DNA of 64,000 nt from Margaritifera margaritifera (taxonomy: Eukaryota; Mollusca; Bivalvia; Unionida; Margaritiferidae), in assembly GCA_029931535.1 (NCBI GenBank), contig JAQPZY010000623.1, positions 1-64,000 of the forward strand. The letters are read 5' to 3'. Positions 42,341 through 52,636 of the stretch are shown here, in pieces. A program made the translations under genes and the position numbers. Each line of letters opens with the position of its first letter. The first letter of the stretch is position 1. The notes under the pieces were generated by a model. That model worked only from the letters and a program-made list of their open reading frames with translations, had not been told where the DNA came from and did no database searches.

Positions 42341-43079
42341 CAGTTTTAAAGCACGATGAAATTATAACCTCTGCTATAAGTAAGTTGAAGAATGTTAATG
42401 CAATGGTGAGATAAGCGATAATGTAGTAACTTAGGCTCTATTTAATATAACATATACAGAATACACCCAATTGTTGCAAGGGCTTAACAGCAAGACGACT
42501 GCAATAGATTCTCATTAAGTAAATGGCAGTCTGCCACTGCCTAGCGGCAAAGGCTGCTTTTGTAACAGCAAGACTAGTTACATTAATGTGAAAAGGAAAG
42601 TCTGTTAAAGACATATTTTTCATTTCCAATTGAAATCAGAGATGGTAAATTATACATGTCAATACAGTGGGTAGATTCTGTAGTTGTTTGTAAGAATATT
42701 TGAAATGATTGAAGAAAACAATATATTTCTACTATATAAACGATAATAATAAAACGGTGAGGACATGCTATTCAGCTGTCTTAAAGCTTGTTTGGAATAT
42801 GTTGGCGCACATTGCGACGTTGAGGCTGAAATAGGCAGGTTCCATCAACCAAGTCAATGTAAATGTAAAGTACAAGTTCTGACTGTATCCAACTGTGCAA
42901 TTTCGGTAACTTTGAGAACTGAGGTCGTAATATTATTGCTTCTTATCATAAATGGCACGGCAGAGAAAGATCTGGGGCCTTCGACAGGTAAGGCAGAGAG
43001 TAACTCTAAACAATGAAAATTGTCGTTATCCACTAGTATAGGCGTTCGTGTAACATGCCAAATGCATACTTCCATGCTT

Positions 43080-43690
43080 GAACATATTGGAGAGATCAGA
43101 GGGGAGATAACTACTAGAATCAATGGTGGACATCAGGTCTGAAATGATGAATATCAATAAGAACTTTGCCACCCCGAGTGAAAACGTTGAATCCTTGTTA
43201 ATATAAATTAAAATAAAGCAAGCTAAGCTGTTAAAAGTCCAAGAATAAATGGTATAAGATAATTGAGGATCTTAGTACAATACTAATATAATTGGAAGGC
43301 AATATTGACAATATAGAGGCCAGTCAAACGAAATAATTTAATTTTGAGTTGAAGGGCCTTCGAATAAATTTTGGGATATCAGTGAACAGCTGATTCGTAG
43401 CCATGTGTTTAGTACCCTTGAGGTCCCCCAGGCTGACCAAATGGACAGTGAGCGAGCACACAGTCAGTCGACCAATAATGGTAAAGTATACAAAGTCCAA
43501 GGACAGGGATATATTATCCTACGAAAGACGCGGGACAAGTTGAATCGTATGTCTAGGGAAATTGAAGATCTTACTTCACGTGTCTGTGTTGCCCAAAAAA
43601 AGTGTATTCTGTGTCCGTTTGTTACTGAGGCAAGGAATAACAATCAGAAAGCTCTACGAAAGAATGCTTAACTGTCTTTCGACGCAGTGT
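43080..43690 (+). pseudogene. LINE ORF1-like region
   Basis: From 43330 a frame reads VEGPSNKFWDISEQLIRSHV, then FSTLEVPQADQMDSERAHS, matching the RRM-type core of LINE ORF1 proteins (..V.G....E.......L......D.....RAHR). A frameshifted remnant of the following block lies in KVYKVQGQGYIILRKTRDKL near 43482. Upstream, near 43080, MLEHIGEIRGEITTRING resembles the coiled-coil lead-in. It sits between the hydrophobic ORF and the endonuclease, where an ORF1 would be. There are several stops and shifts. Confidence 0.6.
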
Positions 43691-43899
43691 ATTTGTGTTT
43701 GATTCACATATGAACGGGCTGAGGTGTGTAAATAAAGCTGCAAACATATGGTCGAGCGTTATCTCACTCAGTCATGGCAAGAGGTGTATACCACCAAATC
43801 AAAATAGTGCGAAGCCTACTGTAAGCGTGGCAGGGGTGAGCGGTGCCGTCGATGGGGCTCCTGACACAGATGAGGAGAGTGAAACAGAAAAGAACAGCA

Positions 43900-45350
43900 T
43901 GATAGAGGCTAAAGAAGCATTGACAATGAACATAATGTAGTAATTATGATGCTATTGGTTTTTGTGAACCATTGGCCGGAGGGAGAAGACATGGAAGTTA
44001 AACAATTTCTGAATGATTTTGAAACTTTGGATTTTGTTAGAAAAGTTGAAATAGTGGTGGAGTTTTTGTGACGGTATGAATTTCATACAGATATTAGGAA
44101 ACGAATCTGTAGCAATTTTGAAAATTATGTTATTTTTCTGATACAGAATACAACCTTTAACATCATGAGTAATATTATCTTTTTGTTTTCTGTACGTCTC
44201 AAATAAAGGATCACCGATATATGATGGTTACTCAGACAACAATGGTAAAAGATCATTGAAAATTACAAATAAATAATCAAATCAATGTATCATGATTGTT
44301 ACTTTTTCATGGCCGATAATTTAATGCTCGAATTAAAAATGTTCCAGATTTTATTCCAGACGATAATCTTAATTATATCTTTGGTGAGGTATTATTCAAT
44401 GGGTACTCTATTTCTATCCTCAGAAAGTCTAAACACTGATTTTAACTGATACGGAAAAGTCCTTGTTGGACTATTCACACGTATGATGTATGCGTACAAA
44501 TTTCTCCGTGGAAAAATGCGAAGAATATGCTCACCTTCATTTACCATGTACGATGAAATTGCCTCTAGAGACTCCAGACACAATCATAAACGTAAACGAT
44601 CCTCACTCTAATATATATTTAATATCAATGTGAAATATTGTTGGAATGATCGTATTAAAGACACATTTATATTAAAGGTTTGTGATATATTTTACTCTGA
44701 ACTGTACAGCAATCTAGAAAGAAATGTGCAGAAAGCTGTTGATTCAATAATTAATATATATTGTAAAGCTGGTTTGTTTTTATTTGTGAGACTTAAGTTC
44801 TATGACAAGAGTACGCATCATCCCTGTGGGATGTAGAATGTGACAAAAGTAAACATTGAAAAATTGATTTTTGACAAAAGTTAGAGTTTGAAACAATCAG
44901 GAGGACATACAATTATATATATCTGCAAGAAACCGACTTAAACAATTGTCAAAAGAAAAATGAGTTATATAAAGAACGTCAAGGACAAATGCAAGTACAA
45001 GCTGGAAATAACCCTTCAAAAACTTTTTGGGCACTTTAAAACGATCGGTGCAACGTAGAAAAAGCTGTCTCGAATATATGAACCTTTGAATGCTTGCAAT
45101 GTTTTAAAAAACCTATTTAACGGTTATGATAGCTATAATGATATTTGCATTGTGCAAAATATTCTTTTTGATACCCATCTAAGTCCATATGCTAAAACGG
45201 CACTTTCCGACTCTATGGACAGAAAGTATGATATGTCCTATATTTTAAAACACGTTGCAGACAACCTAAATAACTACAGAGGTATATCTATAATTAATGC
45301 AATATGTAAGATCTTTACATAAATTTTAAATGAACCCTACCGGGTTTATA
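43900..45350 (+). pseudogene. LINE endonuclease and start of reverse transcriptase
   Basis: Pieces in order: NNF..MILK near 43998 (the EFL..DFE block), NSGGVFVTV near 44050, and FNARIKNVPDFIPDDNLNYI followed by FGEV at about 44325-44390, the GDxNARIG-type endonuclease core. Further on are a plus frame at 45086-45322 with YAKTALSDSMDR, and NNYRGISIINAICKIFT near 45270, the RT entry motif (NYRGISL). The sequence degrades after 45330, so the palm domain with the catalytic Asp residues is missing. The EN start is homologous to 23890-24130. Confidence 0.75.
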
Positions 45351-45964
45351 ACAGATTATATTGCATAAGAAAATATATATGCTCTTTGTTGTACATTAAG
45401 ACAGGCTTTGTCATTTTTGTTCAATCTGGTAAATCTCTGTATGAATTTCGTCATATTGATGTATATTTATCAATACGCAAATATTAAATATTTCTTTGTC
45501 AAAAAAAATATTGCTATCTACATTCAATTTACTGTCCAATTTTTCTTTTCTTTTTTTCTTCATGTAGTTCGAGAAACATTTCTTGAACTTTTCTTTCTAT
45601 TTAGTTTTGTCCATTAGTTTTGTTCTGTTTCTTTAGTGACACTGATCTACAAAACGAGCCTAAATAAATTTGCTAGTATTACCTACTATTCCGAGCTTAA
45701 CAGATAAATCAAGCAGGAGTTTAACTGGCCACCAATCTCTAACTTTTCGTATCATTTTTTCACAAGTATGATTCAACTTCTTCCAAATTAACCCGATCAA
45801 ATCAGTCAAACAATCTTGATGAATAGCAACATTTGCAGGTACAATCTATATTCATTTAAGAATTTATTAAACGAGTCATGTAGATATGTGGAATTTCTTT
45901 TTTTTTTATAGTTTAATTCGAAATTTGTTTAATTCTCTCCTGGCCGGAGTAGGAATTAAGGCAG

Positions 45965-46940
45965 TTAGAATCTAGTTGGGCCAGGAATTAAAACAAGTTT
46001 TAATCCCCTTCTAGTTATTAAACTACTAATGATATCAGGGAACGCTGTCGCTTTATTGGCAATATTAAACAAATAACCGCTAATAGTTGTCATACCTTTC
46101 TTGAACTTATCAAACAGCGAATCTGCAGAACCACTGTTACCTCCACCAGTTGGAATTTTGTATTTTTGAATCAAGCAAAGTTTCTTCCATTTACATATCA
46201 CTACTTTTAGTTCTTCCAATTGTGTCAATCTTAAAACCTCATCTTGCTCATCGTATGGATATAAATCCTCCTCGTAAAATATTCCTTCAATATTTTATCT
46301 CTTTAAGTCTTCCAATTTATATACCACATGGTCTCCTAAAAGTACTTGTCCAATTGTAAAACTTTCTTCCGTGAAATTAAGAAGATAACAGTTAACACAA
46401 ATAGACTTATATCTTGAGATCCTTACTTTCTCACCTTTTTTTGGGGGTGTTGCATAGGTATCTTTCGGTAGATAGCCAAACACGTTAACTCATAGTTTTT
46501 ACATGTTGCTAGGTTATTTGTTTCAATGGGCGACATGTCTATTGAACCGTAATATGACTTATTATATCCATTAAAAAATGTTTTGTAATAGAAATTACTT
46601 CCACATTGAGTTTTAAGAGTTCGATTAAACATTTCCACTACTGTAGCTTTTATATCTGAGTAAGTGGAAAGGTATTTAATATTTATACATCCAATAATTA
46701 CCTAACCTTTAGGATAAACAACTCATTTGATTCCTTAAACTGTATTTTGTTTGGTTTTCTCTCATCAGATATTTCTATAAAAATATCGTATATCTCGTTT
46801 CCCTCATTTGTTTTTACTTTCTTACTTCAGGTATAATTTTGCAAAGATGTCAATCGCTGCTAGAATAAATTAATGGCGACTATTATACCTTTGATATGCT
46901 TGCATGTCAACAATGTCTACCTGGAACTGAATGTGACGAA
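45965..46940 (-). pseudogene. Relic integrase, Polinton-associated DDE type
   Basis: On the minus strand, from about 46935: FQVDIVDMQAYQRYNSRH (first catalytic Asp, VDxVDM context), then AAIDIFAKLYL. A damaged PNKIQFKESNE follows, where the second Asp should follow F and is missing. Then come KATVVEMFNRTLKTQ with the catalytic Glu (46600-46640) and YNKSYYGSIDMSPIE. The C-terminal GEKVRISRYKSICVNCYLLN, FTEESF and YKLEDL, plus in another frame IEGIFYEEDLYPYDE, are the SH3/chromo-like tail. This architecture (VDLVDM..NRTLKTxMW..SYHRSIxMxP..GDxVRIS..NWTEEIF) is that of integrases in Polinton/Maverick elements and derived genes. At least four frame breaks. Confidence 0.75.
45990..46135 (-). other. 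GGG/SG module, minus-strand copy
   Basis: Reading on after the integrase tail in the same frame: PTGGGNSGSADSLFDKFKKG, then MTTISGYLFNIANKATAFPD and IISSLI. It aligns over about 45 residues with the plus-strand ORF at 48469-48720 (GGGSGALTDLF, LFKLANKAAAALPNVIRSVI). The similarity is in protein order as well as composition. Function unknown; possibly a small structural or membrane-associated protein of the same element family. Confidence 0.65.
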
Positions 46941-46999
46941 CATATACCCTTCTTTAGAACTTGTTCGTTTTCCTCAGGTATACTTTGATTTTTTAATTA

Positions 47000-47444
47000 A
47001 AGTGTTTAAAAGATATCAAATTTAGCACTTACAGCTGATATTGGTAATTCAAACCTAACAAATAAAAAACCACTAAAGTATCTAATTACTTTTCGTCTTA
47101 ATTAGTGACCTTTAAGCACCATCTGCAATTCATGTAAGTTATTAATTCGAAGAATTGTACTCATGAAAGATGTTATTTCTGGTATTATTGCAGCCGATAA
47201 TGATTTTGATATCTCAACTGATCCTGCATTTAGAACAATGTCATGTTTTCGGGATTTGTTTTGCATCCATTTTATCTAACTGATAAGCGTTTACCATTTA
47301 TTTCCTTGTATGTTCCATTCTTTATACAAATCCTGAATTCCTATTTGTATACTTCTTCTATTTCTTCTTCAGTTAAATAAGATTTATCCTTTTATATTCT
47401 ATTTGCTGATAATCCAAATGCTTTTTCAAGATGTTTTTGATCCA
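47000..47444 (-). pseudogene. Unrecognised minus-strand ORF of the relic element
   Basis: From an ATG whose complement is 47442-47444, the frame reads MDQKHLEKAFGLSANRI, then after a stop KDKSYLTEEEIEEVYK and further broken pieces including NAGSVEISKSLSAAIIPEIT followed by SFMSTILRINNL. Charged and helical, no domain recognised. It points away from the plus-strand ORF at 47461; the two start codons are only 16 bp apart, so they probably shared a bidirectional promoter. It lies upstream of the integrase on the same strand. Confidence 0.5.
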
Positions 47445-47460
47445 TTTAAATAATGTAAAA

Positions 47461-48072
47461 TGGCAAAAACCGGTGTAGTTGAATTTGAAAATGCTACTTA
47501 TGACAAAGAACGTATCGGCAAAGACTATGCTGATCAGTTTAATTTATAATGTGAAGATGATGCTGAGGATAATTTATCACATGATAGATTTGAAACCGAT
47601 AGACAACCAGTTCAATAATTAATTATTGATGAATACAAAGGATATATCAAATATAGTCTTGAAATGAATGTAACAAATTATGAGGTAATACAAACTCTCG
47701 TCTTTGTTTCTGTTGATAAGGCAACATTTTTTTTACGGATAAATGAGTAAAGAAAAGGTTCAAATTTCTGTAGAGGGTAAACAAAAAGAACGTCTGACCA
47801 GTTGGCTACATTAGTAACAGTAGAACTGGAATAGTGATTTCTGAAATCATTAGGTTGGACAAAAAAGGAAATATCTTGTATGAACGAAAACAAGATAATC
47901 CTATAATATTACAGCAAACACTTCTGAACGTTCTCTAAATACAACAGTCACACTTAGAGAAGCAGAGACTTTAATAGATGAATTCCATGAAAGAGTTGTC
48001 AGTGATCCATCTAAGACATTTTCTTACGGTGCAAGAAGGAAGAGAATGAAAAGGTTATCTGTGTGCTGTTGA
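47461..48072 (+). pseudogene. Unrecognised plus-strand ORF of the relic element
   Basis: Starts MAKTGVVEFENATYDKERIG and continues KDYADQFNL, a TAA, CEDDAEDNLSHDRFETDRQP and, after another stop, IIDEYKGYIKYSLEMNVTNY. After frameshifts it ends FSYGARRKRMKRLSVCC. It is acidic in the first third and basic at the C-terminus. It sits in the same relative position, before a hydrophobic ORF, as the ORF at 59551-60250 in the Polinton at 51-61 kb, but I cannot show sequence homology by eye. Function unknown. Confidence 0.5.
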
Positions 48073-48097
48073 TGTAGTAAACTAAAAAATTATATCA

Positions 48098-48464
48098 ATG
48101 AAAACAGGCATTGAATTGTATGACAATGAGGTAGCAAGCATGAAAGAAAACATTGCTAAAGAAAAAATGTAACTTAAAAGCTAAGTGCAAGAATTTTATT
48201 TAACAAAAAGATATTTTTAAAAAAAATCTAAAGAGGGCCATTTATGAGATATAGAAGATAAATTTAGAGGAAATATCAACAACATAAATCTCACTGTGAA
48301 AGAATGGTTACAATTAGATGACAGATTAAAACAACTGCTCAAAGTAAAAGGTGTCGCAATTTCTACTGTTTGTACAGCTATTGGTATGATAGTAGCAACT
48401 CTTGATCTCACCATATCAGATTCTGTAAAACGATTAAGTATAGAAAGAGGTGGTATGGGATAGT
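48098..48464 (+). pseudogene. Charged N-part plus hydrophobic segment ORF
   Basis: Begins MKTGIELYDNEVASMKENIA KEKM, then after stops and a shift DKFRGNINNINLTVKEWLQL, DDRLKQLLKVKGVAISTVCT and AIGMIVATLDLTISDSVKRL, ending RGGMG and TAG at 48462-48464. One membrane-like helix (about VAISTVCTAIGMIVATLDL) is visible. The design parallels the hydrophobic ORF at 60258-60622. No function can be stated. Confidence 0.5.
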
Positions 48465-48468
48465 GTAG

Positions 48469-48720
48469 ATGGGTGGAGGTAGCGGTGCTCTCACAGATTT
48501 GTTCATTGATAAAATTTAAAAAAATGTATGCAAAAATATTGCGGACTAGTTGTTTAAGTTAGCGAATAAAGCAGCAGCAGCATTGCCTAATGTAATTCGT
48601 AGCGTAATACGTTGGCATATTAATTTAGGTGGACGAGTTCTTTCATTAATTACTGATTATTCCATTTTGCTAATTCTTGTATTATTTAGCTTGTTCTATG
48701 CAATTCTATTAGTAAAATAA
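48469..48720 (+). pseudogene. GGG/SG module ORF with C-terminal membrane segment, plus-strand copy
   Basis: It is 84 codons in one frame from ATG 48469 to TAA 48718-48720, with two internal stops (TAA near 48530, TAG near 48548). It reads MGGGSGALTDLF, then LFKLANKAAAALPNVIRSVI and RWHINLGG, followed by a strongly hydrophobic tail LLILVLFSLFYAILLVK, a likely membrane anchor. The first half matches the minus-strand module at 45990-46135. It starts 5 bp after the stop of the previous ORF, as in compact viral-type gene clusters. Confidence 0.65.
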
Positions 48721-48989
48721 GTAATAAAGAAGTAACTAGTCAATCTATTCAAAGAAGTAAATTACACCAGCTCCAGTGACCACAGACATAATATAATTAT
48801 ACACTCTTGATCTATATCTTATACATTTATGATCTATATCTTTTATATCATGGGGCATTTTGCTTGTCATTAGAAGTGTTGTAATTGTGTGCAGTATAGT
48901 TGTTATGGTAGGTAATGTTGCTGTGATTGTAGGCTTGTCTGCATAATTTTTATTAGTATTGTTCCCTTAGATGTCTGCCATTTGATGTG

Positions 48990-49615
48990 CAATTGAAGAC
49001 CTTTTATTAAACTCTTGTTAGATTTTGTGTCAAATCAGTATTTCTACTCGCATTTATTCCTAGTCCAAATGAATCGGATGAGTTTTTTTTAACTTTTTAT
49101 TGTAATCCGCTGTAACAGCCATTTGCATCGCTATATCACTAGCGAAACGAAAGATATCATCACCGACAACTACATAATTTAGTGTAACTATTAAATTTGC
49201 AATATATTGCTGATATTTTTGTGATGTTTTCATCTGAGTAACAACCTTGTTTATCTAAAATTACTTGTGCAATTAACTTTTTTAGTTTCCTCTAGAACAG
49301 TAAAAGAACAGACTGTATAATAGTTGTTCTATTTTGTACTATAGTACCCAAAATGAATATTCATATTATCCAATATTCTGATTTAGACATGCTGACCCTA
49401 TTCTTTCATCAACCGTAAACATTTTATATATTTCTTCAGCTGGCATTTTGTCTCCAGTATTCAACTGTTCCTGCTCCATAATAGTATTTACGTTCGTAAG
49501 TGTTTAACACAACAGTTGGTGTATGTTCTCCATACCCTTGACGTGCAGTGTTATGTTCTACAGGCCCATTATCAATAACATATTTATATTTCCATTAATA
49601 TGTCCACGACCATGG
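48990..49615 (-). pseudogene. Unrecognised minus-strand coding relic
   Basis: On the minus strand one frame reads YVIDNGPVEHNTARQGYGEH followed by TPTVVLNTYERKYYYGAG (49455-49590). The next frame reads NTGDKMPAEEIYKMFTVDER and IGSACLNQNIG (49365-49470), then KTSQKYQQYIANLIVTLNYV, VVGDDIFRFASDIAMQMAVT and ADYNKK (49100-49240). Composition and length look like real coding sequence broken by frameshifts. I cannot name the protein. It may be another gene of the 46-49 kb relic. Confidence 0.5.
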
Positions 49616-50279
49616 TGCGATTGAATATTAAACGTATTACAAATTATGTTAAATTATTTTAGATCTATCTTGTTTGTTGGATTAAGTGAAGTGAAGATAT
49701 ATATGAATCCAATATACATGTACATACATGCATACATACATAGAAATATACAATCACACATAAATGCATACATTTGTCATGTAGCAAGAAACATATATTG
49801 TTACTATTTGCATATATGTTCCATTTGTGTTTTTCTTTTCATTTTGTCAGGCTAGCTAAGTATAGTAGCATTACGTATCATTCACCCGCTTTAGGAATAA
49901 TTATAGCAGAATTCTCAAACATATTCCAAAACGCACATAACAATCCTTGTCTTTCGTATTTGAAAGTTATTGCTAATCATGTAACAATATATACAAGATG
50001 TGCTGGCACTAGTTGTGACATTATCAGCATCAGGCAAATGATTAAAAGAAGTTTGGGGCCATATTAAGCTAAATGTATTGAGTTAGATTACTTCTTAGAC
50101 ATAGTTATATGATTGTATGTATTAATATGTTTCATCTTGTAAATGCGTTAGTTGACACAGTATTTCTCTTTTATTTTTTGATCTGTTTAAATATCTTGTA
50201 TTATCCGGGATTTTATTAAACTGATGTAATCTCCGTTGAAGAGGAAATAAAGTCAGTTATACATACATGCATATATACA
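49616..50279. other. AT-rich DNA, nothing assigned
   Basis: Short plus frames at 49646-49855 and 49774-50067 have no recognised motif. Confidence 0.45.
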
Positions 50280-50388
50280 AACATACATACATACATACAT
50301 ACATACATACATACATACATACATACATACATACATACATACATACATACATACATACATACATACATACATACATACATACATACAT
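50280..50388. repeat. (ACAT)n microsatellite
   Basis: About 27 uninterrupted tetranucleotide units directly abut the 5' end of a SINE-like element. Confidence 0.97.
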
Positions 50389-50602
50389 GGAGTCCTGGGT
50401 GACCGAGTGACCCAAGGCGCTCGCCTTTACAGATCACTGATATCTCACCTCTGTCTGCGTGGATTCGAGTCGGCTAGGCCAGCGTGATTATGTGAGATAG
50501 CTGGCCATTAGCTTCCCGTGGGTCGGTGGTTCTGTCCGCCATGTATAGCCTGACATGTGCTGAACAATGGCGTTAAATCCACAAAACAAAACAACAGACA
50601 TA
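50389..50602 (+). mobile_element. tRNA-derived SINE, mollusc type
   Basis: The head reads GGGTGACCGAGTGACCCAAG GCGCTCGCC (A box region of a tRNA with a long variable arm) and GTGGATTCGAGTC (B box), followed by a conserved-looking body (CTAGGCCAGCGTGATTATG, CCGTGGGTCGGTGGTTCTGT). The tail is ACAATGGCGTTAAATCCAC followed by AAAACAAAACAACA. This head-body-GGCGTTAAA-tail order is the one I know from mollusc SINEs and is the main reason for suggesting a mollusc host. It is the best preserved of the three SINE-like copies here. Confidence 0.85.
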
Positions 50603-51256
50603 CATGCATACAAACGTACAAATGGGTATTTCTCAACCGATCGATGTAATTTGTCTTATTATATCTCACAGCTTTGGATTTTTATCTGAAGAAAAGGTAA
50701 GCAATAAAATTGGTATACTTGTTATTTACCTAGATAGAATATCCGGTTTACACTTATAATGCACGTGATCCCTTATTATATTAATCTGGGTTATAGTACC
50801 AAAAGAAAAAACGGTTTGACATCATGTTTCCCTCAGTAGAAAACAGAAACAAGGTGTGAACATAATCTCTGATTGGTAGCCGATATGCCCGTGAGGAAGC
50901 TGAAATCAAATTAAAACAAAAAAACTTCGCAGCCGTTGGGGACTTCAGCATTTACATGTCTGGAGAACACAGCATTATAATTTACAATGCTTACTTCTCA
51001 ATTATCTGACAATAAATATGACAGTCTAGTCGTTACTTTACTAATGGTCAGCAAACTCGCAATCTAATCTGCGTTTCTACTATATTTGTTTCTTATTTGT
51101 AATTGTAGTGTACGTCTTCTTCCTCTATAGAAGATATATACCTGTATTATGAAATACATCATGTGTTATCGAGTCAAACAAAGGAGAGCTTCGTCATACG
51201 CTAAAGAAAACTCATTAAGATAACCTAATGTGATCTGAAATAGTGTTATTGACATC
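50603..51256. other. Left flank of the Polinton, nothing assigned
   Basis: AT-rich with no ORF of note. Its last five bases, ACATC (51252-51256), recur immediately after the right terminal inverted repeat. Confidence 0.5.
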
Positions 51257-51489
51257 AGTAGTGTGATAATAGACGCTTTCGATTTTTATTGCTGGGATGA
51301 GACGGCCCTTTTATACCACATGATTTTTGTATTTTTTATCTTAGTCGTCACATATTAATGCATGCACGTTTGGGATTGTAAAATATAATTTTAAACTCTA
51401 GCATGAAAAAAGATTTTCACGTAGCAAAAATTGGTGGCTAACTGTTATCGATTTGTGATCATAGTTATGTGAAAAAACAACAACTACAC
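51257..51489 (+). repeat. Left terminal inverted repeat of the Polinton
   Basis: Starts AGTAGTGTGATAATAGACGC. Its reverse complement aligns along its whole length with 60760-60982: AACTATGATC(A/G)CAAATCG, GCTACGTGAAA, TTTAAAATTATATTTT, GCATGCATTAATATG, GACGACTAAGATAAA, CTCATCCCAG and TATTATCACACTACT. The differences are scattered substitutions and one indel of about 15 bp near the GCTACGTGAAA block. Length is 233 bp. Confidence 0.95.
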
Positions 51490-51499
51490 CATTATTATT

Positions 51500-52203
51500 G
51501 GAATTGCCACAAATGATATTTTAGTCAGGCCCGATTAGTGATTGTAACTATACAACAACGTGGAGATTTATTTTCTGTGAGACTAAAATTTCGACTGTGA
51601 AACACAATTATTGATCGCCACCGACTGTATAAGCGATTTTGCTTGTATTGTTTTCTGCTGCAGCAGAAAATATTTTCTCCACTGGCAAGTTAGGCTCACA
51701 TTATTCTTCGACACCGACTATCAACTATGGCACTGTGTTAGTATTGATCATGGTATACTGTTAAAAAAATATTTTGCACTGACTGTGGCAGAGTTTATGC
51801 GAAAGTATTATATTAGACATTTACCACGGTATATATAACAATGGCGAAACATTCATAGATCGATGTATATAACATTCTAAAGGAATTTATCAAAATATCA
51901 GAGTCTTGATTAATCTACCAGTGGAGTATGTGAAACGTCGCAGAAAAAGATCAAGTCGTTGTTTCGCTTAAACGCATCATACACATTTATTAAAGAGGTT
52001 CAAAAGATGGTATATGATTTTCCAAACACGTATCCGGAGTATCTTGATAAATTAATCAACTTAGGAATTATCCCTGAAAAACAGCGATGCTTACTTGTAG
52101 AAAAATATAACAAACAACCTGCGAAAACATTATTTGATAATGTGCAAGAAAGAATAAAGTCGCTAACGCTGGATGCACCACCTGGTACATATAGCAAATA
52201 ATA
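51500..52203 (+). pseudogene. Unrecognised leading ORF(s) of the Polinton
   Basis: Two broken frames. A basic piece, INLPVEYVKRRRKRSSRC, ends near 51965. A +1-shifted piece then reads LNASYTFIKEVQKMVYDFPN, TYPEYLDKLINLGIIPEKQR and a C-part NVQERIKSLTLDAPPGTYSK, ending at TAA 52199-52201. Helical and charged, no domain recognised. It may be one small DNA-binding or virion protein interrupted by a frameshift near 51960. It precedes another small ORF and the polymerase on the same strand. Confidence 0.5.
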
Positions 52204-52309
52204 TAATTCTTATGACGATAACGATGACGATGATGCCGAAACATCGAGCAATACCGAAGATCACCAAGAACAAATTAATTAGAGAAATGATTTTAGCATT
52301 AAGATAACA

Positions 52310-52636
52310 ATGGCATACACACTCACCTACCGTGATATAAAGTATTATGAAAACTTATCCAACGAGCTAGAAGCAAAAGATCTGGCTCATTGTGATACAT
52401 TTTCCAAATATATATTTAAGCAAAGAATGGAAGCCATAGATTATATGTATAATTGGCACAAAACGTTCCATATTATTGGATACAAATATGTAGATGTTAA
52501 TTTACAAGTTGGTCTACAACTTTACAATAGAGAATTAGCGATACTTAATGGCCATGAGTTAACGTTGAAGGATTTTACAGATGAGTTGAGACCTTACATA
52601 TTTGGCCCGAATCAGGAAAACGAGCCTGTCTTTTAA
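52310..52636 (+). CDS. Small ORF upstream of the polymerase (hypothetical)
   Basis: An intact 108-codon frame from ATG 52310, starting MAYTLTYRDIKYYENLSNEL and ending FGPNQENEPVF. No domain was recognised. Its 3' end overlaps the first polymerase frame at 52602. It could therefore be either a separate small protein or the true N-terminus of the polymerase, cut off by a single frameshift near 52600-52640. Polymerases of this group often have a long poorly conserved N-terminal part, which keeps the second option open. Confidence 0.5.
   Translation: MAYTLTYRDIKYYENLSNELEAKDLAHCDTFSKYIFKQRMEAIDYMYNWHKTFHIIGYKYVDVNLQVGLQLYNRELAILNGHELTLKDFTDELRPYIFGPNQENEPVF

Noticed and set aside
41672..49615. 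Idea that the LINE composite and the 46-49 kb relic form one giant element
   Set aside because: No common inverted ends were found, the 23 kb copy of the LINE composite lacks any integrase neighbour, and the gene types differ.
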